From Armatimonadota bacterium (GTDB lineage: Bacteria > Armatimonadota > Armatimonadia > Armatimonadales > Armatimonadaceae): DNA of 59,538 nt. Shown here piece by piece: positions 28,505 through 37,312 of this stretch. Every line of letters starts with the position of its first letter. The first letter of the stretch is position 1. The position numbers were made by a program, and so were the translations under genes. The DNA lies in assembly GCA_026392155.1 (NCBI GenBank), contig JAPLCP010000078.1, positions 403-59,940 on the forward strand. Direction: 5' to 3'. The notes beneath the pieces are model-generated. The model was not told where the DNA came from. It worked only from the letters and a program-made list of their open reading frames with translations, and made no database searches.

Positions 28505-29340
28505 GAGATCTCTCCATTGTGATCGTCTCCTGGAACACCAAAGCGCTCCTGCGGGACTGCTTGGAGAGCATTCGCAACCTAAACCTAGATGCCGAGGTCT
28601 TTGTCGCGGATAACGCCTCATCGGACGGTAGTCCTGAGCTGGTTGAGGCGGAGTTTCCTAAGGTGACACTGATCCGTACGGGAGCCAACCTCGGCTTTGC
28701 CAAGGCCAATAACCTCGCGCTCAAGCAAGCCACAGGTCGCTACTGGCTGCTCCTCAACTCCGACACCCTCGTGCCCGACGGCGCCCTGGAAGCGCTGGTC
28801 GCCGCGCTAGACGCACACCCTGAGGCAGCCGTGGCAGGCTCGCTTCTTCTCAATGTCGATGGCTCGCTTCAGCCAAGCTGGGCTCGCTTCCCGAGCTTCA
28901 AGAGCGAGCTAACCGGTGAGCTGGAGCGTAGTCAGTGCCCCTACACAGATGCCCAGCTCAGCGATCCCACTGCCCGTGCCTCTCTCGCGCCGTTCACCTG
29001 TGACTGGGTGGGGGGCGCGGTCTACGGTGTGCGGGCCAGCGCGGCTCAGAAAGCGGGGCTACTCGATGAAAAATTCTTCATGTACAGCGAAGAGACCGAG
29101 TGGTGCCATCGCTTGAAACGCGTCACGGGTGGCACGACGATGCTGGTGCCCGCTTCCACCGTGACCCATCTGGGAGGTGGCTCCAGCCGCGCGGTTCCGA
29201 AGGCGACCCGGCGGCGCATGTGGCGCTCCAGTCTGCGCTTTTTCCGTCTGACTCAGGGGCCCCTCGTTGGCCTACTGCCCAGCGCGGTCGCCACCGCCCG
29301 TTTCCTTCTCTCCCCATTGCGGAGACAGCAGGGAGCATGA
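28501..29340 (+). CDS. Glycosyltransferase family 2 (rhamnosyltransferase-like)
   Basis: A 279-residue GT-A enzyme starting at GTG 28501. The N-terminus VIVSWNTKALLRDCLESI is typical of WbbL/rhamnosyltransferase-like GT2 proteins. The metal-binding Asp-x-Asp equivalent appears as LLLNSDTLVPDGAL, and the acceptor loop as GAVYGVRASAAQKAGLLDEKFFMYSEETEWCHRL (read in parts). It has no membrane segment, so it is likely peripheral. It probably adds one sugar, plausibly a deoxyhexose, to the lipid-linked repeat unit. It overlaps the next gene by 4 nt. Confidence 0.9.
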   Translation: MRDLSIVIVSWNTKALLRDCLESIRNLNLDAEVFVADNASSDGSPELVEAEFPKVTLIRTGANLGFAKANNLALKQATGRYWLLLNSDTLVPDGALEALVAALDAHPEAAVAGSLLLNVDGSLQPSWARFPSFKSELTGELERSQCPYTDAQLSDPTARASLAPFTCDWVGGAVYGVRASAAQKAGLLDEKFFMYSEETEWCHRLKRVTGGTTMLVPASTVTHLGGGSSRAVPKATRRRMWRSSLRFFRLTQGPLVGLLPSAVATARFLLSPLRRQQGA

Positions 29341-30416
29341 GAGTCGTACTGGATGCCCGTCCCCTCTCCCATCCGCAGTCGGGTGGGTATCGTTCGTATG
29401 TGATGGCTCTTGTGCAAGGGCTCGCGGAGCTTGCATCCACCGATGTGGAGATCTTGCTCTACTTGGATCGGCCCGTGGACTTTAGCCTTCCCTTTGAGAC
29501 GCGCATTCTCAGTAGCTCACGCCTCAAAACCGACTTTGCTCTTTTTGCGCAGCAAGTCAAGCGAGATCAGCCGGATCTGGTGCATGGCACGGTGAACTAC
29601 TTACCCGTAGGCATTTCGTCTAAGACGGTGCTCTTGCTCTACGATGCCCTGCTCCTCAAGCGCTATCCATGGGAAGGAGTGGTGCAGCGCTCACTGCGCC
29701 AGCGGCTCCTCAATGCCTACTGGGCGGGCCTGATGCGTCACTCAGCACGTACCGCCACATCGGTATTTACGATTTCGCAGGGCTCAGCGCAAGAACTCGC
29801 CTCTGTGCTCGGAGGCAGCCCTCAGCGCTTTTTGGTCGTTCCTCTTGGAATCTCCCTCCCGCTGCCTCGTGCGGGTGTGGTGCGCGAGCCAACGACGATT
29901 CTGGCCATTGCCGCCCCGGATGCCCGGAAAAATATCGAGGCGCTCTACGAGGCACTGCCACTCTTAGACGATCTAAACCCCACCCTGAAGCTGGTCTGCA
30001 CAACGGTAAGAACCGCGGCAGCAGCCGAGACAGAAGTGGCGCGGCGCGGGCTGAAAAACGTCCAACTTTTACGCAATTTAGACAATCAAGCACTCTCAGA
30101 TGCCTACGCCACTGCCCGTGTCTTTGTATTCCCGTCACGGTTGGAGGGCTTTGGTCTCCCGCCCTTGGAAGCGATGCAGGCCGGAACCCCCGTTGCTGCC
30201 TCGAATGCCCTTCCGATGCCGGAGATTCTCGGAGCAGCTCCCCTCTACTTTGATCCGGAAAAGCCCGCCGAGCTCGCCGCTACCGTTCGTTGCCTACTCA
30301 CCAACGCCGACGAGTGGAGCGAGCGCTCTCATGCAGGGATCGCTCAGGCAAAGCGCTACTCTCTTAAGGCGATGGCAGAGGGAACACTCTCTCTCTGGCG
30401 GGAGCTTGCCGCATGA
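29337..30416 (+). CDS. Glycosyltransferase family 4
   Basis: A 359-residue GT-B enzyme starting at the ATG that overlaps the previous stop (ATGA). MRVVLDARPLSHPQSGGYRS and the spacing resemble mannosyltransferases of the WbaZ/MtfB-like GT4 group. The donor-site region reads FVFPSRLEGFGLPPLEAMQAGTP, with both glutamates of the EX7E motif, followed by ASNALPMPEILGAAPLYFDP. The open frame upstream to 29100 lies inside the GT2 gene and is not coding. It is the fourth sugar enzyme of the cluster. Confidence 0.92.
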   Translation: MRVVLDARPLSHPQSGGYRSYVMALVQGLAELASTDVEILLYLDRPVDFSLPFETRILSSSRLKTDFALFAQQVKRDQPDLVHGTVNYLPVGISSKTVLLLYDALLLKRYPWEGVVQRSLRQRLLNAYWAGLMRHSARTATSVFTISQGSAQELASVLGGSPQRFLVVPLGISLPLPRAGVVREPTTILAIAAPDARKNIEALYEALPLLDDLNPTLKLVCTTVRTAAAAETEVARRGLKNVQLLRNLDNQALSDAYATARVFVFPSRLEGFGLPPLEAMQAGTPVAASNALPMPEILGAAPLYFDPEKPAELAATVRCLLTNADEWSERSHAGIAQAKRYSLKAMAEGTLSLWRELAA

Positions 30417-31627
30417 GCAAGCCTCATGTTTTGTTTCTCGCCCACCTGCTACCCTGGCCCTTAGAAGGCGGGGGGCAGATTAAGTCGTATCATGTTCTGC
30501 GACAGCTCGCGCAGGCATACGATATCAAGCTCCTGGCGCTGATCCGAAAACCCGAGGAAGCCCAAAATGCCGAGCCTTTGCGGCAGTTCTGTGCGCTGGG
30601 CATTGAGATGATTCCCCTACGGCGCACCAAGCTCACCAATCTCATGGCAGCGGGAAGTGCGGTGCTAACGGGGCGCTCGTTTCTCGTGAGTCGTGACCAC
30701 ACTCCCGCTCTGCAGGCTGCCGTGGAGCGTGAGCTGGCAACGGGGAGCTACAAGGCACTTCACCTAGATCATCTGCAGATGGCAGCGTTTGTCCCTGCAC
30801 AAACGCCCGGGACTCGGGTGATTTTGGATCAGCACAACGTGGAATATCGCATACCCCAGCGCATTGCCCAAACGGCTAAGAATCTCGCGATCCGCCTCTA
30901 TGGAGCGGGAGAATGGAAGCGTCTGCGACGCTTTGAGCAAGCCGCTCTCCGTCGCGCTGATCTCACTTTGGCAGTGTCCGACGAAGATAGGCAAGCCTTA
31001 CAGGATTTAGCCGGCGCAGAGTTGGGTAGAATAAAGACACTATCTATCGGGGTCGACACGGATTATTTCGCCTCCTCCCCGCGCACCACGCACTCCAAGA
31101 CACTGGTTTCGATCGGAACCATGTACTGGCCACCAAATATTGACGCTATATCCTGGTTTTGTCGGGAGATTCTGCCGAAGATCAGAGAGAGAGAGTCTGA
31201 GGCAAAACTTATGGTCGTGGGAGCACGACCAACGGCGGAGATACTCGCGCTTGCGGAAGCTTACGCGGTAACCGTGACGGGCTCAGTACCTGATGTACGT
31301 CCTTATGGCACAGACTGTGGAGCATTTATTGTCCCACTGCGCTCCGGGTCAGGGATGCGGGTCAAGATTCTGAACGCGCTTGCCATGGGCCTACCGACAG
31401 TCTCGACAACAATTGGTGCGGAAGGAATAGAGGTGACAGACGGCGAGGATATCTTATTGGCAGATACGGTGGAGGACTTCGCAGCGGCGACGCTGCGTCT
31501 GCTCTCGGATCCGGACCTTGCCGCACGCCTCGCCGAAAATGGTCGAAAGTTAATGGAAGAGCGCTATGGCTGGGATGCTATCGGGGTGCAGCTCCGGCAG
31601 TACTATGCGGAGGTACTCGCACCGTGA
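30413..31627 (+). CDS. Glycosyltransferase family 4 (Stp1-like)
   Basis: A 404-residue GT-B enzyme. The N-terminus VLFLAHLLPWPLEGGGQIK and the DQHNVEYR segment after the first Rossmann fold are typical of the sugar transferases found in PEP-CTERM/exopolysaccharide loci. The donor site reads LRSGSGMRVKILNALAMGLP, where Asn takes the place of the first Glu of EX7E; this occurs in some members but may alter donor use. It overlaps both neighbours by 4 nt (ATGA and GTGA). Confidence 0.9.
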   Translation: MSKPHVLFLAHLLPWPLEGGGQIKSYHVLRQLAQAYDIKLLALIRKPEEAQNAEPLRQFCALGIEMIPLRRTKLTNLMAAGSAVLTGRSFLVSRDHTPALQAAVERELATGSYKALHLDHLQMAAFVPAQTPGTRVILDQHNVEYRIPQRIAQTAKNLAIRLYGAGEWKRLRRFEQAALRRADLTLAVSDEDRQALQDLAGAELGRIKTLSIGVDTDYFASSPRTTHSKTLVSIGTMYWPPNIDAISWFCREILPKIRERESEAKLMVVGARPTAEILALAEAYAVTVTGSVPDVRPYGTDCGAFIVPLRSGSGMRVKILNALAMGLPTVSTTIGAEGIEVTDGEDILLADTVEDFAAATLRLLSDPDLAARLAENGRKLMEERYGWDAIGVQLRQYYAEVLAP

Positions 31628-32811
31628 GGCTCCTCTTTATCTCACCCTATGTCCCCTCCCCCATTCGGGTGCGCACCTACCAGATCTTGCGTCACCTTGC
31701 GCCACTGGGCTGTGAGATCACCCTGGTCGCGCTAGAAGATGCGCCGGTCTCCGAGAGCGCACGTGCAGAGCTTGAAACCTGGTGTCAGGAAGTTCACGTG
31801 GTGCCACTGCGCAAACCTGCCGCCGCACTGCGCTGCTTGCTAGCTCTTCCCACCCCCACTCCTATTTCGGTCGCCTACTGCAAGCCGCCAGAGTTAAAAA
31901 AACGCATCACAGAGCTTGTCAAGACGAAACAGTTCGATGTCGCTCACGTCGAACATCTGCGAGCATCTTCGATCCGGCCCGCTCTGGGAAATCTTCCGTG
32001 TGTTCTGGATGCTGTAGACTGCATCACGGCCCTACAGCACCAGATGTTTGAGCAAGGTGAGAGTGCCAAGCACAAGCTGATCGCCTGGGAGGAGTGGAGC
32101 AAGCTGCGCTCATGGGAGCCTCGCGCCTATGCCCCGTTCAACCAGCTCGCCGTGACAAGCGCGTACGATTGCCACGAGCTACAGCTACTCGATTCGAGTC
32201 TACGTCCGGAGATCATTCCTAATGGGGTGGACCTGGATTATTTCCAGCCCGTTCCAAACCAAGCCCGAGAAAGCGACACGATTATTTTCAGTGGAAAAAT
32301 GAGCTACCGTGCCAATGAGGATGCAGCCTTAGGGTTTGCCTCTACTCTCTGGCCACGTCTCAAAGAGATGCGCCCTAATCTCCGCTGGCTTATTGTTGGG
32401 AGCGAGCCAAGTCCCGCCATTCAGCGTCTTGCACAAGACCCTGCCATTGAGGTGACCGGCTATGTATCGGATATCCGTCCCTACTTGAGTCGTGCAAGTG
32501 TGGCCATCTGTCCTCTTCGCATTGGTGTTGGGATTCAAAATAAAGCCCTGGAAGCGATGGCGATGGCCTGCCCCGTGGTTGCTTCGCCGATTGCAGGACG
32601 CGCACTCCAACATGCCGAAGACGATGGCGGCATCGCGATTGCAAAGACAGAGGAAGAGTTTCTCTCGGCGTGCCTAAGATTCCTCAGTGATCCCTCTTGT
32701 GCGCAAGCTACCGGAGCAGCGGCACGGCGCTTTGTCGAACGTCACCACCGCTGGGATTGCGCCGCCAAGCGTTTTCTTGAGCTCTATACTCAAGCGATTG
32801 CCTCAATATAA
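31624..32811 (+). CDS. Glycosyltransferase family 4 (Stp1-like)
   Basis: A 395-residue GT-B enzyme with GTG start overlapping the previous stop by 4 nt. MRLLFISPYVPSPIRVRTYQ and VDCITALQHQMF in the first domain, then IPNGVDLDYF, FSGKMSYRANEDAALGF and LRIGVGIQNKALEAMAMACP in the donor domain, match the Stp1/EpsH-associated sugar transferase group. It resembles the enzymes at 25680 and 30413, suggesting the three arose by duplication and then diverged in sugar specificity. Confidence 0.9.
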   Translation: MRLLFISPYVPSPIRVRTYQILRHLAPLGCEITLVALEDAPVSESARAELETWCQEVHVVPLRKPAAALRCLLALPTPTPISVAYCKPPELKKRITELVKTKQFDVAHVEHLRASSIRPALGNLPCVLDAVDCITALQHQMFEQGESAKHKLIAWEEWSKLRSWEPRAYAPFNQLAVTSAYDCHELQLLDSSLRPEIIPNGVDLDYFQPVPNQARESDTIIFSGKMSYRANEDAALGFASTLWPRLKEMRPNLRWLIVGSEPSPAIQRLAQDPAIEVTGYVSDIRPYLSRASVAICPLRIGVGIQNKALEAMAMACPVVASPIAGRALQHAEDDGGIAIAKTEEEFLSACLRFLSDPSCAQATGAAARRFVERHHRWDCAAKRFLELYTQAIASI

Positions 32812-32846
32812 ACAAAGTGTATAAACAGGAACACGATCACACAGAG

Positions 32847-33536
32847 ATGAAAACCCAGGTATATTCTAACCAGCAATTAATTGCGGCCCCTTCTGTGCCT
32901 TTTGCCAGCAAAAATATGCTCTATTTTGCCGTTAAACGTCTGATTGACATCCTCGGTTCGTTTTTTGGGCTCGTAGTGCTCTTTCCTGTTTTTGTCGTTC
33001 TTGCTATATTGGTTCGTCTTTCCTCAGCAGGGCCAATTCTTCACCGAAGACGCGTTCTTTCTCTTCAAAAGTATGAAGGTGGCGTCCCCCAGAGCTTTGA
33101 TGCCTTTAAGTTTCGAACAATGGTGACCAATGCCGATGAGTTTCTCAAAGAGCATCCGGAGCTCATGGCCGAGTTTCAGAAAGACTTTAAGTTACGCGAT
33201 GACCCCCGTGTCACCAAGATTGGCCATAAGCTGCGACGCGCGAGCCTGGATGAGCTTCCCCAGCTCTTCAACGTGCTTTCGGGTCAGATGACGCTGGTGG
33301 GCCCACGCATGATCTCGCCTCCTGAGCTAGAGATGTACGGCGAGTTTGGCACGAAGCTTCTTTCGGTAAAGCCAGGTCTGACGGGGCTCTGGCAGGTGAG
33401 TGGGCGCCAGAATGTCTCCTACACGGAGCGCGTTAAGCTGGACATGTACTACATTGACCATCGCTCCATTGGTATGGACATCCAGATCTTGCTAAAAACC
33501 GTCGTCAGTGTGCTGAAACGCCAGGGAGCGTACTAG
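32847..33536 (+). CDS. Polyprenyl-phosphate sugar transferase (bacterial sugar transferase, WcaJ/ExoY-like)
   Basis: Starts each repeat unit by moving a sugar-1-phosphate onto undecaprenyl phosphate. The 229-residue protein has one membrane segment (about residues 32-58: LIDILGSFFGLVVLFPVFVV) and the C-terminal catalytic domain: FDAFKFRTM, DDPRVTKIGHKLRRASLDELPQ (split here for length), VLSGQMTLVGPR and KPGLTGLWQVSGR. It lacks the extra N-terminal membrane segments of full-length WcaJ, so it is the short ExoY/WecP type. ATG 32847 is preferred; GTG 32817 would add ten residues. A 35-nt gap from the previous stop may give it some separate control. Confidence 0.93.
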   Translation: MKTQVYSNQQLIAAPSVPFASKNMLYFAVKRLIDILGSFFGLVVLFPVFVVLAILVRLSSAGPILHRRRVLSLQKYEGGVPQSFDAFKFRTMVTNADEFLKEHPELMAEFQKDFKLRDDPRVTKIGHKLRRASLDELPQLFNVLSGQMTLVGPRMISPPELEMYGEFGTKLLSVKPGLTGLWQVSGRQNVSYTERVKLDMYYIDHRSIGMDIQILLKTVVSVLKRQGAY

Positions 33537-33539
33537 GCC

Positions 33540-35258
33540 ATGAACCGCCTGGTTCGCAATGTCTTGCTGTTATTGCTCTTAGCCGTTCCCTGCCTGGCCC
33601 TGCTTCCACGGCTCAACTCACCCACACCGCTCTCCGAAAGTGGGCTGGATCAGCTCCTGGCATCGCGCTACACTGCCGCAACAAATCGCCTCGGAACTCC
33701 CCTGATTCGGCCTTTAGAAGCCGCTCGGCTCGTTTCGTATGGCGATGGTGCTCTCCCCGATCTCCGGCACGGCATTCTCTATACGGGCCTCGCTTCAGTG
33801 AGCATGAAGGTGCTCAAAGAAACAAAGGGGGGACAAGGCCAGCGGGCAACGACACTTCTCGGGATCATACTTTTGCTCAGTGGCGGACTCACCACTCTCT
33901 GGCTTTCCTCCCGCTGTTTCCCCAGACGAAATGCACGTTGGGCGGCTCTCTTTTTTGTGTGGAGTGGTGGGGCGATTCTGGCAACGATTACCCCCGGCCC
34001 CGGATTACTCCTCGCAATTCTTGGCGCACTGCTCTGCGCGGCACTCTTACCTCTGGATGTGAGTGCTTCGGACAAACGGGCATCTGTCGGGCAGGCACTT
34101 GCCGCCGGTGCTCTCTGGGGGCTGCTGTTCCTGACGATCTACTCAGGGCTCCTGCTCCTGCCGTTTCTAATCTGGCACGTCTGGAGCGTCACGCGCCGTG
34201 ATCCCCGCGCGATCGCGGTCTTCCTGCTAGCGGCGGGGATCTTTGCCGTCCCTCAGCTTGCCCGCGCCTATAAAGTCACCAAGAATCCTCTCTACCATAG
34301 CCGGTGGATCGAGCTGGCCATGCGGACGGACTCCTACCCTGGAACGACACTTTATCACTCGGGGTCACTTCCTAAGGCGATCATGAACTATCTTCCCAAC
34401 GGGGGCGTTTCCGAAGTTGCCAGCAAGTCCAGCCGAACGCTCATCGAAGTATTGTCCCGTGCGATCTCCACGCTTGGGCTTGGCTTGATCCTCTTTATCG
34501 CCTCTAGCCTGATACGCTTTGCGGACCACCGTCTCAATCAGCTCCGTCGCCTGCTGTTTATGATCATGCCGCTCCACCTGGCGGCGCTGAGTTTGTTCTT
34601 TTCTGCCGAGGAGTGTGTCAGTGTCTTACTGTTCTATGCGCCGCTAGTGATGACACTGGGCGCAGGCTTCTTGGAGACAGTCGTTCATGCGCGCCGTCTT
34701 CCCCGGCTTCATGCACGTGGAGTCCTATTGTTCTGGATTGTCGCCTGCTGCGTCTCCGGAGTGAGCCAGCTTCTGGCCCTGCGCACCGCCCCCGCGCCTG
34801 CACGCCTCTACGCCTTTCTCGGGCCAAGTGGGGCAAACTTGGAGCGCGTCCAGAACAATACCGATGGCGTTTTAGCGGCGGATGATCCGTTCACCATGGC
34901 GCACTATGCCAATGTCCCGGTCACGTTTCTGCCCGCTAGCGCAACGGATTTCCAGGAGCTAGAAGGACGGCTCAATAAACAGATTGTCGCTTTTGGGGTG
35001 ACTCCAGCTCTGCGCTGGGATCGTCCTGAAGATGCGGCCATTGCACCGTGGGCGGAGACCTACCGACGTGTCATTGGGCTATTCTCTATTTCGGAGCTTC
35101 TTCCCCCTGCGGAGCGGGATATGCTCAGCAACCGTATCTTTTATCCCGAGTCCATTCGGTCCTCCATCCGGACGTTTCAGGTAACCCCCGTCCGAGAGCC
35201 GAGCAGCCGCGGCGACTACTCGGCGATCTTCTGGGACCTGATGTACCTGAGATCCTAG
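33540..35258 (+). CDS. Large multi-pass membrane protein of the exopolysaccharide cluster (GT-C-like?)
   Basis: A 572-residue protein with an N-terminal hydrophobic segment and about nine further membrane segments up to residue 400, then a soluble C-terminal domain of about 170 residues. The layout (long first periplasmic loop, segments, C-terminal periplasmic domain) resembles GT39/ArnT-type glycosyltransferases that use polyprenyl-linked sugars. I see no clear catalytic motif, so this is only a fold-level guess. It begins 3 nt after the sugar transferase stop and ends the operon, overlapping the convergent NUDIX gene by 4 nt. No Wzx-type flippase signature was recognised. Confidence 0.7.
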   Translation: MNRLVRNVLLLLLLAVPCLALLPRLNSPTPLSESGLDQLLASRYTAATNRLGTPLIRPLEAARLVSYGDGALPDLRHGILYTGLASVSMKVLKETKGGQGQRATTLLGIILLLSGGLTTLWLSSRCFPRRNARWAALFFVWSGGAILATITPGPGLLLAILGALLCAALLPLDVSASDKRASVGQALAAGALWGLLFLTIYSGLLLLPFLIWHVWSVTRRDPRAIAVFLLAAGIFAVPQLARAYKVTKNPLYHSRWIELAMRTDSYPGTTLYHSGSLPKAIMNYLPNGGVSEVASKSSRTLIEVLSRAISTLGLGLILFIASSLIRFADHRLNQLRRLLFMIMPLHLAALSLFFSAEECVSVLLFYAPLVMTLGAGFLETVVHARRLPRLHARGVLLFWIVACCVSGVSQLLALRTAPAPARLYAFLGPSGANLERVQNNTDGVLAADDPFTMAHYANVPVTFLPASATDFQELEGRLNKQIVAFGVTPALRWDRPEDAAIAPWAETYRRVIGLFSISELLPPAERDMLSNRIFYPESIRSSIRTFQVTPVREPSSRGDYSAIFWDLMYLRS

Positions 35259-35797
35259 CGCGATGCGAGAAGGCGCTGGGCCATTGTCAGGCAGGCAATA
35301 GACTTCATGTCCTGAATCCGGCCGTCGCCAATCGCGGCAAGCGCGTCGTCTAAGCTCAAGGGAACCGTCTCGACAAACTCATCGTGGTCGGTGTGTGCAT
35401 CAGGACACGGCGTGAGATCCTCGGCGAGATAGCCCCAGATCTTTTCGGTGCAGTAGCCCGGAGCCACATAGGCCTCGTAGAGTGGGATGAGCGTTCCTGG
35501 CGTGAAGCCAATTTCTTCGCCAAGCTCACGTGCCGCGGCCACGGCGGGGTCTTCGTCGTCCTCAATTCCCCCAGCGGGCACTTCGAGCAAAAGTCCATTG
35601 GTGGGAAGGCGAAACTGACGAACCAGCAAGACATTGCCATTGGCATCCAAAGGCACGACGGCGATGGCACCACTGTGCTCGACAATCTCCCGCTTGCCAC
35701 TCTTGCCATTGGGCAACGTCACAGTGTCCACACGAAGTCTTACGACACGCCCTTCATACTTCCGCTCACTCGCGGTTACGGTCTCGGTTAAGTTCAT
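35255..35797 (-). CDS. NUDIX hydrolase, ADP-ribose pyrophosphatase-like
   Basis: A 180-residue protein predicted to hydrolyse ADP-ribose to AMP and ribose-5-phosphate. The Nudix box is complete: GGIEDDEDPAVAAARELGEE followed by IGF, preceded by VRQFRLPTNGLLLEVPAG, which is the ADPRase (NudF-type) context. The ATG at 35795-35797 overlaps the preceding stop by 4 nt and has GGAG 9 nt upstream. It is the second gene of a two-gene unit with the hypothetical protein at 36273. Confidence 0.9.
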   Translation of the reverse strand: MNLTETVTASERKYEGRVVRLRVDTVTLPNGKSGKREIVEHSGAIAVVPLDANGNVLLVRQFRLPTNGLLLEVPAGGIEDDEDPAVAAARELGEEIGFTPGTLIPLYEAYVAPGYCTEKIWGYLAEDLTPCPDAHTDHDEFVETVPLSLDDALAAIGDGRIQDMKSIACLTMAQRLLASR

Positions 35798-36273
35798 TGA
35801 TTTGTCTCCAAAAAGGTTGGGTTGAGGAGCCACTCGGGGATAGTCACCGGCTCCAGAGAACGATCCAGCTCGCCTGAAAGCAAGCGGTCAGGGAGCTCGC
35901 GCTCCGCAAGCGCGAGGGCTTCTTCTAGAGCAGTCTCAGGCACTTCTTCTTCGCCCTCAAACACACTGTACTCCATCAGCAAGCGAGCCCCAAAGTCATC
36001 CACGAGAAAGACTGCCCAGGGGAGATCGTCTTCTACACCACTGGCATCCCAGACTGTGGCGGTATAGCCGGAAGTCCCCACGTAGGCAAGGCTACACTCC
36101 ACTTCCTCGATGTCAAACTCGCTTCCCAGGGGCAGAACGGTCGGCCAGTCGAGTGTGGCAGGTGTCTCATCAGGCACTTCTATCTCGTTCCAGGACGCGA
36201 GAAGAACGTGCTCAAACCAGCGGTGTCGGCTCTCCAAGGCCGCGAACTCAGGATCATCTGGGGTATATAACAT
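35794..36273 (-). CDS. Conserved-looking hypothetical acidic protein
   Basis: A 159-residue, strongly acidic cytoplasmic protein that I do not recognise. It has no signal peptide or membrane segment. Central strands (CSLAYVGTSGYTATVW, LPWAVFLVDDFGARLLMEY) suggest a small alpha/beta or beta fold, and the C-terminal half is a Glu-rich helix (ALEEALALAERELPDRLL). It is coupled to the NUDIX hydrolase by a 4-nt overlap. A TAGAGT box lies 6 nt before its ATG, suggesting a leaderless two-gene transcript. Confidence 0.75.
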   Translation of the reverse strand: MLYTPDDPEFAALESRHRWFEHVLLASWNEIEVPDETPATLDWPTVLPLGSEFDIEEVECSLAYVGTSGYTATVWDASGVEDDLPWAVFLVDDFGARLLMEYSVFEGEEEVPETALEEALALAERELPDRLLSGELDRSLEPVTIPEWLLNPTFLETNQ

Positions 36274-36279
36274 GGTTCT

Positions 36280-36285
36280 ACTCTA
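36280..36285 (-). promoter_or_regulatory. -10 box (TAGAGT) 6 nt before the hypothetical/NUDIX operon
   Basis: TAGAGT on the minus strand ends 6 nt upstream of the ATG at 36273; the gap has no ribosome site. Confidence 0.45.
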
Positions 36286-36304
36286 TCACAATCAAGTTAT
36301 TGTA

Positions 36305-37312
36305 TCAAATACAACCACAAGCCGCGGCGACTTGAAAAAAGACCGGATCCTGCGCGACATTACGCCCCATACTCGTCACCGAAATACCGTGCTCCACGAG
36401 GAGAGACAGGCCAGGCTCTGGGTCGGCAAGCTGGAAGTCAATTTCTAGGTTAGAGGGTAAGGGGAGATTTTTGGGCCAGCCTGCGGTTACCCGCCCTCCC
36501 ACAAGGCCGAGCACAGTCCGACTATGATGCGAGACTCCTTGGTGCCGCGGGCGTGGGTCGGCCTCGGAGGCGCGGAGGCAACAGATCGCCTCCCCCCCGA
36601 GCGCTTTGGTCACTTGGAGCACCCACGCTTGCTCGATCCCGGAGAAACCGAAGCGCGTTCCCGTCCCCGCATTCCCCGGCCCCGGTGCGACAATGATCAA
36701 GTCCGCGTGCTCTAGGTGCCGTGCCACTAAAAGTGCGGAGGGTAGTGTCACACACTCATGATCGCCGCCAAATGCCTGCCCACAGGTCAGGGTGGTGTCT
36801 AGTAATCTTGCATCCTGAAGCTGGCGGACGAGCCGTGAAAATCCCAGGGGAAGCGCGGCCGAGTCGGTCATGATATAGGCAACGCGACAGTTGGGATTTG
36901 TTGCCTTTGCCGCTGCTGCTACGGGTGCGAGCTGGCTATGGAGCAGACAGGCCACCACGCGGACGCCGTCCAGTGTCTCCGGGAGAGGCGCTTGCAGAGC
37001 TTGCTCCGTCGCCATTACCGCGTGCTGGAGGGGAGTGTAGCGTAGCTTGATAATGTGCCCGAGCTTCGCACTTTCGGGGAGCGCTGGGCCGGACATCACA
37101 AAGTCAACTCCCCCGGTTCCCAGAGAAAGCGCTGTTGCAGTCACATTGAGGACAATGGCATCTCCCACACCCAGAGGGCCGGTGAGCGTTGGGTAGGCAA
37201 CAAACGGGCGCTGGTGTGTCTCACCGGCCACTTGGGCTACGCCCCAGAGAGCTTGCGAGTTGGCGCGTGTAATCGCCACGATGGTGGCAGGAAGGGCATC
37301 CAGTCGTGGCAT
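36305..37312 (-). CDS. DUF3866 family protein
   Basis: A 335-residue protein matching the DUF3866 family: GVGDAIVLNVTATALSLGTG, GHIIKLRYTPLQ, YIMTDSAALPLGFS, CGQAFGGDHECVTLPSALL, APGPGNAGTGTRFGFSGIEQ and RHQGVSHHSRT are its conserved blocks. No function is established for the family. The GxGNAGTGT and SHHSRT motifs look like ligand-binding loops. It starts one base after the LCP stop on the same strand, so the two genes are almost certainly co-transcribed; the pairing could hint at an envelope role, which is inference. Confidence 0.85.
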   Translation of the reverse strand: MPRLDALPATIVAITRANSQALWGVAQVAGETHQRPFVAYPTLTGPLGVGDAIVLNVTATALSLGTGGVDFVMSGPALPESAKLGHIIKLRYTPLQHAVMATEQALQAPLPETLDGVRVVACLLHSQLAPVAAAAKATNPNCRVAYIMTDSAALPLGFSRLVRQLQDARLLDTTLTCGQAFGGDHECVTLPSALLVARHLEHADLIIVAPGPGNAGTGTRFGFSGIEQAWVLQVTKALGGEAICCLRASEADPRPRHQGVSHHSRTVLGLVGGRVTAGWPKNLPLPSNLEIDFQLADPEPGLSLLVEHGISVTSMGRNVAQDPVFFQVAAACGCI

